Shown here: positions 35,069 through 48,000 of the stretch, piece by piece
Layout of the letters: the number at the start of each line of letters is the position of its first letter
Position numbering within the stretch: the stretch's first letter is position 1
DNA from: Cerrena zonata
Taxonomy: Eukaryota; Basidiomycota; Agaricomycetes; Polyporales; Cerrenaceae
Direction: 5' to 3'
NCBI GenBank assembly: GCA_038087015.1
Contig: JASBNA010000003.1
Coordinates: 682,001-746,000 of the forward strand
Length of the DNA stretch: 64,000 bases
The notes under the pieces: model-generated
What the model was told of the DNA's origin: nothing
Seen by the model: only the letters and a program-made list of their open reading frames with translations
Database searches by the model: none
Position numbers and translations under genes: made by a program

Positions 35069-35494
35069 TTTTAGAGATGAGAAAGGGGTGGGAGCACTTA
35101 GGCTCTAAGTTATATGTTGTAGTGGTCAACAGCAAGATGGGAGTGTAAAGCGAAAATGCAGCTAAATGCAGGCGCTGGGTTATGGGCTTCTTCACAACTC
35201 GGACCTTGCCGAAAAAAGGCGCCACGCCTTTCTCTGCACAGACCAGGCACAGACCTGCACAGACTCAGTTCCGAGTCAAAGCAATAATAAGTAGGCGAAC
35301 CCAAGTAACCTAATACGCTACATGATACAGGCTGGCTATTCTAAAGCACGCGCCAGAGTGAAGGAAAGGTCCTTGGCACCTGATATGACAGGAGTAGTGA
35401 ACCAAGTTACATATACTCCGTCTGAACGATTTCCTAATTCAAGCACCAGCTATCATAAGATTGTAGATACCAGGTGAACACTATTTTGCTTAGT
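35069..35494. other. Intergenic, upstream of the acidic-protein gene
   Basis: The 426 bases lie between two minus-strand genes. The region is the presumed promoter of the acidic-protein gene. No gene is visible. Confidence 0.4.
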
Positions 35495-37486
35495 TTAAGC
35501 CTTTGAGGAGGGTACGGCGACTTTGAATGTGCCATTGCTGAGTACACGTGCACGTTCACCCGTTTCTACCCAACCTCTCTCTTCCTCCGGGAGTGCTGTA
35601 GCTTCTGGCTCAACGTGGAGGAGTGTACCAACACTAGGCCCTCGTACGAAACAAAGCTCCAATAGGATCTGCGCCATTTTCGACCGCAGTATCATCAACG
35701 CCGGTAAGCTTGGCTTCGATATTAATACTCGGAGGTCCAATAGGTGCTTGGTAAGCAAACGCAAAGTTGTCTGTAGCACTAGAACCCGGCGTCGCTGGTG
35801 TAACGGGGAATGTCTGGAGGTCAAGGGGATGGGAGGCAAGCACAGGACCCGCGACAACGGGATGTATGTGTGCGTTCACAAGAGGGACTGACAACGCGAT
35901 GCGAGCGGGCGTAAGCACGCTTGACTCCAATGGTCCTACGGGATGTTTATGTCAGTGGGATTCGTACGATAATCAAATCTGAACTTACCTCCGCTTACGA
36001 TAACGCCTCGGACAGTTCCCGCTCCCTTGCCCATAATCTTAGCTCTGGCATCGTCGAAGATGAGTCTGTCCCATAAGCTTTGTTTGGTCAAGAATCCGTC
36101 AATGATAGCGGAGAACTTGTGACGCCAAGCGAGAGAGTGAAGAATGAACGACGAGCGTTTGGCTTCGTTCAAAATAGAGGTTGTGAGGGATGTTAAATGT
36201 GTTGGTTTCACAAACAACAAAGTGGGTGACGGAATGGAATAGGACTCGGCTGACTTCAAGTCCGCAAGGTCGGCCGAGGCGTCTGCAATTGATGAGTTTT
36301 ACAAATACCATGGAATCGAAAGGTTTTAACGGATTTACCTGTAGACGCTCCAAAGAATTGTGAGCTCTTGAGAGTAGCGAAGTTGGTACCTTCAAAGAGA
36401 GCAGTGTAGGCAACGGCACGACCAAAAGCAGTAGACATAGTGTGGGCCGATACGATAGTATCGAGTGGAGAGATAGCTCCAGAGAGAGGAAGAAGGGCCC
36501 GAGTGCTAGTAACACCAGCGGTAATATTTTCATGGGTTAGTGAATTTCCACGAAGTTGCCCGTCGGAGGAAGAAAAGAATGTCACAGTGAAGACGTCTTG
36601 GGGTTCTGCAGGGTGCCTTGTTAGAACAATAATGGTAGTTTCTCGATTAATGCTAATAAAACTTACTAGGAGTCGGTGGGATCACTTGCTCGAGTTGTGC
36701 ACCTTGATGCTCGATGTCTTCCCACTTGAGGAATTTCATAGAAGCTAAATGTTTTTCGAGATTGGTTTCACCAACAACAATAATAGTGTGGTGAGCTCCT
36801 TCATTCCAATCGTGAATCAGTTCAAGGAGCTGAGGCAAGAATTCGGCTTGTACAACAATGGCTGAGGGAGGGTGCTCATCAAGCACCGGTGCCAACACAG
36901 AGAGTGAGCTGAGAGTGAATGAAGGAATGGAGTGGGATGCAAGTGCCAAGTCGGTGATCAAAAATTCAATGCTATCATTCAGGAGCAGGAGAACATTGGA
37001 CTCTTCAGAGTTGAGCCCAGCAACACGGAGGAGACCCTGTTCCAAAATTGGCCACCCGTTGTCTCAACTGGGGGTTGGTGATCTACAGCATATGACATGA
37101 GTTCCGATTCTCACGGCGCACAACGAGTAATGGCTTGCCTTCGTGTTCCACAGAGTGCGAGGGGAATCAAAGTCCGGTTTAACCAAGTCCAATACTACCT
37201 GCTGTTCTTTGGCTGGCCTTACAGGGAACTATGAAGATGTAAGTCGGGGTGGTCTGGCACCAGTTAATCTACGACGTACGCGACCGAGCATGCCAGTACC
37301 GTAGTTCCTCATAACAGCACTCTCTTTGGGATTCCTAACGCGCGCTACATCGCTTTGACGACCCAAAAGGATAGGATGAACGAGAGGCTGTGGTTTGTAG
37401 AGGTTATGCAATAGGAATAGACCTGCTGAGACAAGAGCTAGAATGATAGTGAGATCATCCGTGACCAAAAACTCTGAGACCGCCAT
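35495..37486 (-). CDS. Membrane-anchored acyl-CoA-synthetase-like protein with degenerate motifs; two one-base frame breaks
   Basis: Exons 37280-37486, 37139-37228, 36667-37082, 36339-36605, 35989-36282 and 35495-35935 give about 570 residues. An N-terminal span (IILALVSAGLFLLHNLY) is followed by long-chain acyl-CoA-synthetase-like order: TLWNTKITNPQLRQRVANFG, VLLLLNDSIEF, a P-loop position reading FFSSSDGQLRGNSLTHENI, SAHTMSTAFGRAVAYTALFEG, LIFDDARAKIMGKGAGTVRG and LSNGTFKV. The usual TSGTTGxPKG loop is not present and the protein ends soon after the position of the TGD motif (here TGERARV), so the mobile C-terminal domain is missing. It is likely at ER or lipid-droplet membranes and may be inactive. 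Intron 2 (37083-37138) has a GC donor. Frame breaks occur at 37035-37037 and at about 35648. Confidence 0.75.
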
Positions 37487-38357
37487 ATCTAGAGGGAGCA
37501 CGGGCAACCTAGGTTCACTATGCTCAGGGAGTTGATACTGGTCAAGTGTTGAGAGTGGGGAAGGTGTACGTAGTTGCTTTCGCGCTAGCCTATGGAAGGT
37601 TATGAGAGGGCCGGTTGACGCTTACGAAACGCCGATGAGAGGTAATGTATTTGTATGGCAAGCTAACGAGAGATGAAAGTTACAGCAATATTGTTCTGAT
37701 GAAGAAGTTGCCAGCGGAAGCTCTGACTCAGGGTCGGTGTAATAATGAAAGAGTGGGAGGAAGCAAGTTGGATGTTTTCAACCATGCCCATGCATGCACA
37801 CCAATAAGAGGAAACAGGGATAATATTTCAGACGGCGATCGATCACATATGTCCCGAACCTCATAATCCTTTTATTGCTATTCGCATTAGCACATGAATC
37901 CAGTCTACAACTACAAGACGTAGTTGGCTGCCATGGAACTTAGGAATGAGACCCAAGCATACAGTGCCCCCTCATCGACAGGCTATTTTTAGGACATAAT
38001 TTTATCAATGGACGAGACAACTAATACGAGCTCGACAATCTACCCTTGGGCACTAGATGTGCGATATGATATTCAAGAGGTTTGTTTCATCAAAACCGAA
38101 CTTTCCAGCATAGGGTCGGGGAAAACACGCGTTCGCAAAGATACCAAACCCATGAGTGTCACTATGACGGTGAACTCGAAAGGCTGAAGAATGACTGAAC
38201 CCTAACCTAGGCGCGTCTGGTCACGAATTGAAGCTCCGACGAGGAGCGTGACCCGTGTTTTATTGGTGTGCTCGACGGATGTCCTCGACGCGCTTGCCTT
38301 CTGGCCTCAACGCTTTCTTCTTTCTACCATCACCTCCTCCCCTCAGTCTGGTCCAAC
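37487..38357. other. Intergenic, divergent promoter region
   Basis: The 871 bases lie between the starts of the synthetase-like gene (minus) and SPT16 (plus). The CT-rich stretch just before 38358 is usual for SPT16-type leaders. Nothing else is recognised. Confidence 0.45.
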
Positions 38358-41300
38358 ATGCAGGTCAAACTGAACGTGGACCAATTTAACCGCCGCCTTG
38401 CGAAAGTCATTCAATCTTGGAATGTGCGTTACTAATTCCGACGCCCCGTCTAGTTTCAAGCTAACTTTGTGCTTGGTAAATAGAATGCTAGTAATGACAG
38501 CGATTACACCTCAATAGCGTCTTCCGGTGCACTCTTTCTCTCGTCTGGAGAGCCTGCAGGAGAGGATGAACCGATACGAAAAGGCACTGCGTTCCAAGTG
38601 AGCTTCCCTCGCATACTGCTGCCATTCTCCTGACTAATGACGTCTCCCTCTTTACAGACGTGGTTATTAGGGTATGAATTCCCATCCACTTTTATGCTTT
38701 TCCAAAAGGACAATGTGTACATTCTATGTTCAGCCTCAAAAGGTGCGTTTCGAAGATTTAGACCAAGTATCGATGTATTGATAGTTCCACGTAGCAAAAA
38801 TCCTTGCTCAGATCGCGGGCCCCAATTCTCACGTTCCTATCGAGATCATTGCGCAAGCCAGACCTAAAGATCCACCTACAGACGCACTGCAGAGGTTTCT
38901 TGCGGCGTACACATCGCACGAACGTGTCGGAGCTCTGACGAAAGAGTCGCATACGGGCAAGCTAATAGATGAATGGACTGCAGCAGTAAATGGAGCAGAT
39001 AAGAAGCCGGATGTTGTTGATATGGCGCCTGCTTTCTCGAGCTTCTTGGCTGTTAAGGATGGAGATGAGCTTGTGAGTGTTCCCCCATACTCTCCGGCAA
39101 CTGTCGTAACATTAACTGCCCCCCCCCCCCCCCTTCTAGAAAAGCCATAGGACTGCAGCAAGTCTCACGTCTACTCTATTGGCACATCATGTTCTACCAA
39201 AACTTGAGAGTATTCTCGACCGAGAAGCCCAGATTAGTCACGAGCAGCTCTCAGCACAGATTGAGGCACGGTTGGGTTATGGTGAGGGCGACAACGCAAA
39301 AGGCCCTGATATGAAAGTCTGGAGCAAAGGCAAGGGTCTTACTGATGTAAGTCATCCAGTGGTTCAGCGACTATCTTTTGACCAACAACGCGATGCTTGG
39401 ATAGGTCGATTGGTCGTCAACAGAATTCTGCTACACTCCTATCATTCAATCGCATTCCACGAAGTCAGGGTTCGATCTTCGACCGAGTGCGGAGTCAAGC
39501 GAGGACAACATGGCGCATAAAGGTGTCTTCCTCGTAGCATTAGGAATGCGATACAAAAGCTATTGCGCAAATCTTGGCAGGAGTTTCATTGTTGACCCTA
39601 GCAAGGTAAATAAATTTCGTACGTATGATCGACACCTGCTTATAATTGACATCACACAAAGGAACAAGAAGCTATTTATGCTCTCCTTCTGTCACTTCAG
39701 ACAGAAATCATCACAAAACTGACCGACGGAGCTAATGCACGCGATGTCTACAATCATGCTCTCTCATATGTTCGCGAGAAGAAGCCTGAGCTGGAGAAGC
39801 ACTTTGTCAAGAACATTGGCCATGTGGTGAGTCTGCGCTCGATATGTCCTCCGCGCGTTTCTCATGTTGGAAAAGACTGGAATGGAATTCCGTGACTCGG
39901 TATACCTCCTGTCGCCAAGAACAGCAGGCAATTAAAGAAGGATATGGTCATCAACTTGACTTTGGGCTTCCAAGATCTTGAAGAGGATGGTAAAAAGTGA
40001 GTGACCGCTTAGCTCTAGGTCATACTTCCTTCACTAAATAAGATGTCGGTAGATATGCACTCCACCTCGTTGATACTGTTCACATCGGAGCCGATAAGAC
40101 TGTCTGTCTTACAAGCGGCGTCAAAGCCATCAAGGACACTATGTTCTATCTCAATCAAGACGAGGAGGAGGTCAAGGCCTCGAAGCCTACAAAGAAGGCA
40201 TCGTCGGGCAAGTCAGGTGCCAATGGCAACCCGTCGCCGATGAAAAATAAAACTGCTGGTGGCAAGGTTTTGCGAAACAAGACTAGGAGTGCCGCGCAAG
40301 AAGAACAAGTCCAGAGTGCTCATGCAAAAATCGCTGATCATCAACGCGAACTTCATGAGAGACTACAGACCGAAGGACTCGCGAGGTTCTCAGAAGGCGG
40401 CGGAGGACTGGGCGGTAAAGAAGGCAAGGGCTGGAAGCGATTCCAATCTTACAAGGGTGAAGCTGCCCTTCCTCGAGATGTGGAAAATCTTCGCGTATGT
40501 TGCAACATTCCTCGTTTTGGTGTTGTTGACATAATTCTTTTTGCAGATTCTCGTAGATCGTAAAGCTCAAACTGTTGTTCTGCCTATCCATGGCTTCGCC
40601 GTGCCCTTCCACATCAACACCATCAAAAACGTCAGTAAGAATGATGAGGGAGAGTTTACCTACCTGCGTGTCAACTTCCAGACACCCGGCCAACTTGCCG
40701 GTAAAAAGGAAGATACGGTAGGTAGTCTTCATCTTGGTCACAAGTGTACCATCACTCACATAGCAGTAGCCTTTCGAAGACCCTGACTCCACCTTTATCC
40801 GTTCTGTCACCTATCGATCTTCTGATGGTCACAGGTTCGATATACTTTCGAAGCAGATTACTGACCTTAAGAAGGAGGTCAACAAACGCGAACAGCAGAA
40901 GAAGGAGATGGCCGATGTCATCGAACAAGATGTCTTGCAGGAAGTCAAGGGCCGAAGACCTCTGCGATTGCCCGAGGTTTTCGTCCGACCTGCTTTGGAT
41001 GGCAAGAGGCTCCCAGGTGAAGTTGAGATTCATCAAAACGGTATCCGATACCAGTCGCCGGTCAGCTCCCAGAAGATTGGTGAGTCTCATTCGTTGGTTT
41101 GGAGGATTGTTGTACTCATGTTCGGGCGTCACAGATATCCTCTTCAGCAACATCAAACACCTGTTCTTCCAACCTTGTGACAACGAATTGTTGGTCATCA
41201 TGCACGTTCATCTAAAAGCTCCAATCATGATTGGAAAGAAAAAGGCACATGTAAGTTGATATTCGGTGTTCCCCATTTCACAGACCCTGACGCTTCAATA

Positions 41301-42483
41301 GGACGTTCAATTCTACCGTGAAGCTTCTGATGTCCAATTCGACGAAACTGGTAACCGCAAACGCAAATATCGCTACGGAGACGAGGATGAGATCGAACTC
41401 GAGCAACAGGAACGAAAGAGGCGTCAGATGCTCAACAAGGAGTTTAAACAGTTTACAGAGAAAGTTGCAGAGGCTTCAACTGCTTCAGTAAGTATACGAC
41501 CCATATTCACGTTTTCATTTTTCTTACACTTGTACAGACAGGTGATACTCTCGAAATGGATATTCCTTTCCGAGAACTCTCGTTCGAGGGTGTACCCTTC
41601 CGAACTAACGTTCGCCTGCAACCAACGACAGAGTGTCTCGTGTACCTCTCAGACCCGCCATTCCTCGTTGTTACACTCTCTGACATTGAGATATCCTCTT
41701 TGGAACGTGTGCAATTTGGTCTCAAACAGTTTGATATGGTGCTCGTGTTCAAGGACTTCACTAAGGCGCCCTTGCATATCAACTCGATACCGAGTCAACA
41801 GCTAGATGATGTGAAGAACTGGCTTGAGTACGTATACTTATTTTTATTCTGTATCGTAACGGTTTACTCACAAGGTATTTTAAAGTTCCGTTGATATTCC
41901 TCTCGCTGAAGGACCAGTCAACTTGAACTGGGGTCCTATTATGAAGACCATCAACGAGGATCCCTATGACTTCTTCCAGAATGGTGGTTGGACATTCTTA
42001 GGTGGTGCCCCCGGTGACGATGTAAGACCATATTCTGACCTCTTTATATGAAAACATCCTAACCTTTGATATCCAGAGCGACGTTGAAGACGACTCAGAG
42101 TCCGAGTCGGAATTCGAAGCTGAGCCAGAAGACTTTGAAAGCGAGGAGAGCAGCGTCGCGGAGAGTGATTACGCTGATTCTGCAAGTGACGCCTCAGTCA
42201 GTGAGTCTGACTTCGAAGATGATAGCGAAGGCGATGATTGGGATGAACTGGAGCGGAAGGCTGCGAAATGTACGTTCAATCCAGGTTTCTTATCCCTTAC
42301 CCCGAATACGAACACTTATCATATGACCTTTTAGCCGATCGAAAGCGTGCAGAAGCAGGTGTTGGTGTAGATTCCGATGCAGACTCTGACCGTCCAAAGA
42401 AGAAAAAGATTGGTGCTGCGCCTAAAGGCAAGGCCAACGGAAAGTCTGGAAAGTCCAATGGAGCCTCCAAAGGCAGACGTTGA
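38358..42483 (+). CDS. SPT16: FACT complex subunit Spt16; one-base frame break in exon 8
   Basis: Seventeen exons cover about 1,076 residues, the family's length. The N-terminal aminopeptidase-like domain includes [32 protein letters not shown] and [20 protein letters not shown]. The middle has [18 protein letters not shown] and [16 protein letters not shown]. The PH-like middle domain has [31 protein letters not shown] and [16 protein letters not shown]. Then come [31 protein letters not shown], an acidic tail of about 90 residues and a basic end. Spt16 with Pob3/Nhp6 forms FACT, a histone chaperone in transcription and replication. A base is missing at about 39917 in exon 8 (39876-39996); the phase of the next exon agrees only if it is restored. 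Intron 4 carries a 15-base C run. Confidence 0.95.
39119..39133. repeat. Poly-C tract in an SPT16 intron
   Basis: Fifteen consecutive C residues lie directly before the TTCTAG acceptor of intron 4, forming its pyrimidine tract. Its length is likely to be unstable or misread. Confidence 0.9.
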
Positions 42484-42764
42484 TACACTTCTTGCTTTAC
42501 TGATGATGATCCCCTGCTTCTCGTATATGTATTTTAGCATAATTTACTCGCTGGATAGTTTGCTCTGTCTGTCACTCCTGTATCATGCCTCTTTCGATTG
42601 CTTTGAATGTCAAATTCGTTATTTCGCTCGCATATTTCGCATGTGTGTCATCTATAATTACAAACACATGTCATTCTGGAACGGGCTATGAATGGTCCCG
42701 TCGGATACATGATGTGCAGTGCAGCAACGATCCATTGCACAACATATTTCTAACGACAACCACC

Positions 42765-44077
42765 ATGAGCTCAGGACCAGGCGAAAGCAGCAAGGTAGAC
42801 GTGCCGTCGTTTCCTACGCTCTTTGATCCTACGACATGCAGTCGTAAAGGTCTCTGTCCGGTCACAAAGATCAGACACCAGCAGGAACCTTTAGAAAGTC
42901 ATTCATTATATTTTGAACAGCATGGAACAGGTCCTCGGAAGGTCCTCTTTGTTATGGGGTGAGTCCACACCCAGACTGGCTACTCGAAATAACAATAACT
43001 AGTGTCATATTCGCGTTATAGGCTCAATAGTACTTCGTTTGCATGGAGTGCCCAGGTAAATTACTTTGGTCGACACCCAGAATACACCGTGTTGGCATTT
43101 GACAACAGAGGTGTAGGAAACAGCGGTACTCCACGGGGGCCGTATTCGTGAGTCTTGTCATCTCTCTGACAAGTAAACGTTCGACAGATTGACGACCATG
43201 TATTTGTAGTACATCTGGTATGGCAGAGGACGTTGTCGTCCTCCTTGACTATGTCGGCTGGACAGCTAAGCATAGTATCCATGTTGTTGGAGTTTCCCTC
43301 GGAGGCATGATCTCTCAAGGTAAACGAATCTGATGCTTTCCGTCGTTACCCTACTGGTACTTACTCACAACGAGTATAGAACTTGCATACAAGATACCAG
43401 AACGAATTATTTCATTGACACTAGCTGTTACTACTGCAGGGGGCTACCTATGGCAGAACTTCCCACCAGTATGTCTCACTACCAAACTGCGATAATAACT
43501 ACAGTGCACTTATGTCGATGTTAGTGGAAAGGATTCGTCTCGTTACAGAGACTTCAGTTCATTGCGGACCCCGAAAAGAAGATACCCATCCTTCTTGACA
43601 TGGTGTTCCCTGTTCCATGGCTAGAGGAAACATCAGAGACTGACCCTGAAGGGCGCAAGAATCGCGAGATAATGCTGATCGTACGTCGAGGGAACCTATC
43701 CTTGGATCCTAAACTCAACAAACTCATTTCTAACATACTTGCAGGATTATCGGAAACGAATAGAGGTCACTAAACCACAGAACCCCCTCGGTGCAATCTC
43801 GCAGATGATTGCAGGCCTCACCCACCATGTAAAGCCTGCCCGACTCAACACCATCTCCAAGAGTATACCCAAGGTGCTGATTGTGACTGGGGATGTAGAC
43901 CATCTAGTTCACCCTTCGAAGAGCGTGTATCTTAAGAAACATATGCCAGAGGCAGAATTTGAGCAGTGGGAGATGACTGGACATGCGATACATTTGCAGC
44001 GCAGGGAGAAGTTTAACACAATGTTGGAGCGAGTGTTCAAAGAGGGAGAGGAGAAGGCGGAAGCGAAGACGAAGTAG
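42765..44077 (+). CDS. Alpha/beta hydrolase
   Basis: The gene lies 281 bases downstream of SPT16 on the same strand. Spliced exons give about 320 residues starting MSSGPGESSKVD. Family marks are VLFVMGLNSTSFAWSAQ (oxyanion region), LAFDNRGVGNSG, the nucleophile elbow HVVGVSLGGMISQELA (Ser in GVSLGG), the acid VTGDVDHLV and the histidine MTGHAIHLQRR. Thus Ser, Asp and His of the catalytic triad are all present. Introns follow at VMG, GPYS, ISQ, FPP and LMLI, each GT-AG with kept frame. The substrate cannot be told; homologues are often annotated as abhydrolase-domain or epoxide-hydrolase-like proteins. Confidence 0.88.
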
Positions 44078-44527
44078 TAGACTTATCTAGGAGGTGTATA
44101 TTTCTTGTTAATAATACCATCTGTCCGTTCTTGAGGTTGTGCTGGAGTTATGACTTCGTTGGAGGTCGTTGACATTGAGCCCACTATCCGCTAATTCGTT
44201 TGTTGGATATGAGGAAGCACTTGATTTAAATACCAGCAGTCTGTGAATGTGAAGGAGTTGAGAGGATCGACCATTGCCGCTATACTGATTCTCGTTCACA
44301 TGTGTGTACATGCTACCGTAGATTATAAGTGGTATATTGATACATTTACCCACAATCGTCTTGGACTCCTCTATGTCACCAAGAAGGAACCATGATAGGA
44401 TTTGGTGGTAAAAGTGATGGTGGTGTGAAATGTTTTATGGGTAGATAATCTGTTGTGGAGGGTACAGAGATAGGATTAATGGCATATACTATGACATTAT
44501 GTACACAATACATACCGAATAGTTCTA
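44078..44527. other. Intergenic, tail-to-tail
   Basis: The 450 bases lie between convergent 3' ends. They are AT-rich and without coding signal. Confidence 0.45.
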
Positions 44528-44797
44528 TCAGCGTTCCTTTATAAGCTTCTTCAACGTCTCTCGAGTATGGATAGGGATGTTCCTGAACGTTCGAGAGGTG
44601 ATAGCAGGCTCTATGCGGATATTAGAGGGGTACTGTGCGCCCGCTTGAACTCGACGTTGGTTGAGGATGTCGTTGAGAGCAGGAAGCCTGCCAGCGTGTT
44701 GATTAAGGGGTTCCGGGACAACACGACGAGCAGCTGGAGTGCCCTGTATTTGTGAGCGACGCAGAATACGAACAAGACGAGGAGCAGAGGGGCGCAT
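44528..44797 (-). CDS. Small basic protein, perhaps mitochondrial
   Basis: One uninterrupted frame of 89 residues begins MRPSAPRLVRILRRSQIQG. It has many Arg residues and few acids at the N-terminus, as in mitochondrial presequences, and ends in a basic helix (TRETLKKLIKER). The frame lies between a convergent hydrolase gene and a divergent helicase gene, where a small gene would fit. I know no family for it. It could be a mitochondrial ribosome-associated or import-related protein, or a chance frame. Confidence 0.5.
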   Translation of the reverse strand: MRPSAPRLVRILRRSQIQGTPAARRVVPEPLNQHAGRLPALNDILNQRRVQAGAQYPSNIRIEPAITSRTFRNIPIHTRETLKKLIKER

Positions 44798-45051
44798 AGT
44801 GTATGGATGTTGTTGACTGTTGCCTCAAAATGTCTGCTCAAAGGAGAGAATGTTTTGCACTCTCGGTGAAAACGTCACATCCGCGATGTGTCACAAGCGT
44901 CTGGTAGGGTGACCTAGTGACAACACGCTAATTAACCGGAGTCGCGTCCTTCAGCCACCGGCGACCATCCGCATCCTTGGTGACGTTGGTCCCTTGGTGA
45001 AGCTGTATATTGACCTAACCAGAAGAAAGACTATCTTCTTCTAGAGCTTAT

Positions 45052-48000
45052 ATGCAAAACTCCGCTAAGAAACAGAACCCTCGTAAACGTGGAACCTCCA
45101 CCGCTGTGGATGATGAGCAAGCTCCAGGCCCGTCGAAGAGACCACGAGCAACGAAGGGGCAATCTGCCAAGTCGAAAGGAAAGGCTAAAGTTTCGACCCA
45201 GCCGTCTGAGTGGCCTGAATACTTTGATGCAGTAAGCAATATAGACTCGAGATCATATAGCTTAGCAAACTAAGTCGATGATATTTAGCTTTTTAAGGTT
45301 GGGATTTGCCCATTACGGTCTCAGAAAGTCTTGGGACACATGTTTTTTTTTCAGATCTTCAAGGCTTTGAATACTGTACTCGCATTTTGCTCCTCTCGCA
45401 AGCAGCTTGCTATTACGTTTCCGGTTGTAAGAGCGTCCGTCGAGGGTTTACTCCGACAGTAAGCACAATGAGCGTTTCAACTGATACACCAAGCTGAGAG
45501 TTCCAAAGTCCATTGGAGTTATCAAAAGTTGCTGAACTGAAGTACGTCTATATATCAGCATCGCCGATGCTGTCTAACCTTTTTCTAGGGCTCTGTTACC
45601 CGATATTATCAGCTTTGCTTATATCCCAACCGCACAATTGCGTATTCATGAAGACTCTGTCAAACAAGTTACTCAGGACAGGAGCTCATCCGCTTCTAAA
45701 TCTGCAGACTTTTCATTACCTCCGAGCTCTATAGGAAGTGACACACGCCCTCTGGGCCTTACTGTAGATGATGAAGATGAACACGTCCTTGTTCTTGACT
45801 TTCACGAGACAACCAAGGGTAAGAAAACATCGAATCCTGGGTAGGTGTCGCATCCTTATAGTTTGACCCCGAGTGTTGCTAAATTATATATCGCAAAAGG
45901 TTCATGTATACTCTTCCGCCTGCCCTTACGCCGGCGGCCACAAAAAAACTCGTGGAGAAGCGAAATGAACGATTTGTTCAGGCGGTAAATGAGTACGTGT
46001 GCACTAGTCATTTCTTGATATGAATATGTTCACATATATTTTCTAACAAGATTGTTGCAAGCAACTCCTGAAGGGGAGAATCCTGCTGACCTATTACAAG
46101 CGGCTGCACGAGACCATATACCCATCGACCCAAACAAACCGAAGACTCAGGAACCATCTCGAGAAGTCCCAGACCCACAACATCGACCTGCGATTGAGGA
46201 CGTTATTTTGGATATTCAGCAGCAACAATGGTACTCAGAGCAAATCTCTTACCACAGAATCTTCGATGCTAAACTAGGACAGAACGGTAAGGATCCAGTA
46301 ATCGAGATCGGAATGTCAGATTGAATTTCGGGATGTTTGTTGTCAGCTGAACTTGCGGAACCGCTACCTGAAAGTATCCAGACAGCCCTGAGAGAAGCAC
46401 GAAAAATCAATTCGTTGTACACTCATCAGGTTGCTGCTATAAACGCACTTTCCGAGGGACAACATGTTATTGTCTCGACCAGTACTGCATCAGGCAAGAG
46501 CGTTATTTACCAGGTAAAATCATTGTCTTCCCGTTCTGCTCGATTTAACTGAGAGGTGTTGCTCACGTTTCAATAGGTCCCTCTTTTACGATTCTTAAAG
46601 TCCGATTCGCATGCCAAAGCCATCTTTATCTATCCAACGAAGGCTCTTGCACAAGACCAAAAGGCAGCATTGGAGCAGCTTTTATGTGCATGCCCCGGTC
46701 TTGAACACATCAAGGTGTGGAGGATGTGATTGTCTAACGATTGTGTCTGAACGTTATCTAGGTCTCTACTTATGATGGTGATACCCCACAGGAGCATCGG
46801 AGAGGTGGGTCTTCAAATGTTTCTCAAAATCGAGAATTCTCATTTCTTTCGATCAGAGATTCGTGAAACCGCATCCGTCATTTTCACCAACTTCGTGAGT
46901 GTCTCGTATAGTTCTGAGTTTTGACCTATCTTTACGACTGATATAGGACATGATACATGCATCAATTCTCCCCCACGAGGATGTATGGCGAAGGTGTGTT
47001 CAGTTGACACAATATAATCACATATCCTAACATTCGCTCCTAGCTTCTTGAAATATATAAAGTTAGTTGCTGTGGATGAGCTACATTACTACGCAGGTAT
47101 TTTCGGCAGGTGAATGATATTATTTGTCGACTTGTACATCCCGTGCTCACCTCTCACCTTTTACTTATTAGCCATGTAGCACAAGTCATCCGCAGGTTTC
47201 GTCGCGTATGTGCAGCCATCGGCAGTGAGTAACTCATCATCACGTTGCGAAAATGTGGCTGGAACTATTTTTTAGACAAGAGAGTCCAGTTTGTATCATG
47301 TAGTGCAACGATCGCGAAGCCTAGTCGACATATGTCTGATATGTTCGGAGTTTCTGTGAGTTCTATAGCAAATTAGATGGCACTTGACTAAACATTGCTT
47401 TTCTCTAGAACGTTGTTGAAGTCACAGAAGATGGGGCACCTGCAGGTCGTAAAGACTTTCTCATTTGGCAACCACCCCTGAAGGATCCACAGGATCCCGA
47501 TTCCGGACACAAGAGTGCACTTTCAGAAGCCACTGCCCTGATGCGATACCTCATGGCTAGAGGAGTCCGAGTTATTTTATTTTGCAAGGTAGGTCCAAAG
47601 TTTAAAACCATGTACATTGTGATTCGACTGACCATTTTCAAAATATGTAGATTCGGAAAGCATGCGAACAGGTGGAGCTGAATCTCGTCGAGTTATATCA
47701 TAAGCTCATTGTCTCCCTTTGTAGGCAATGAAACAACTGCGAGGAGAACTAACGGCTGACGGTAGGCTAGATATCTTGGGCAAAGTGATGGCATATCGCG
47801 GAGGTACGTCTTAAACTTCAATCCCCATGCAACATATTTCTAAACATCATCTCAGGTTACTCCGCAAAGGTAATTTATATTTATCAAACTACACCACCAT
47901 TTCCTCACGCTTCTTTTCAGGACCGTCGGCGTATTGAGCACGAAGCGTTTTCTGGTAACTTGCTCGGGATAGTCGCAACCAATGCACTCGAGCTTGGTGT

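Noticed and set aside
39347..39404. Possible frame break in SPT16 before the DWSS motif
   Set aside because: A GTAAGT...ATAG intron restores the frame, so no error is needed there.
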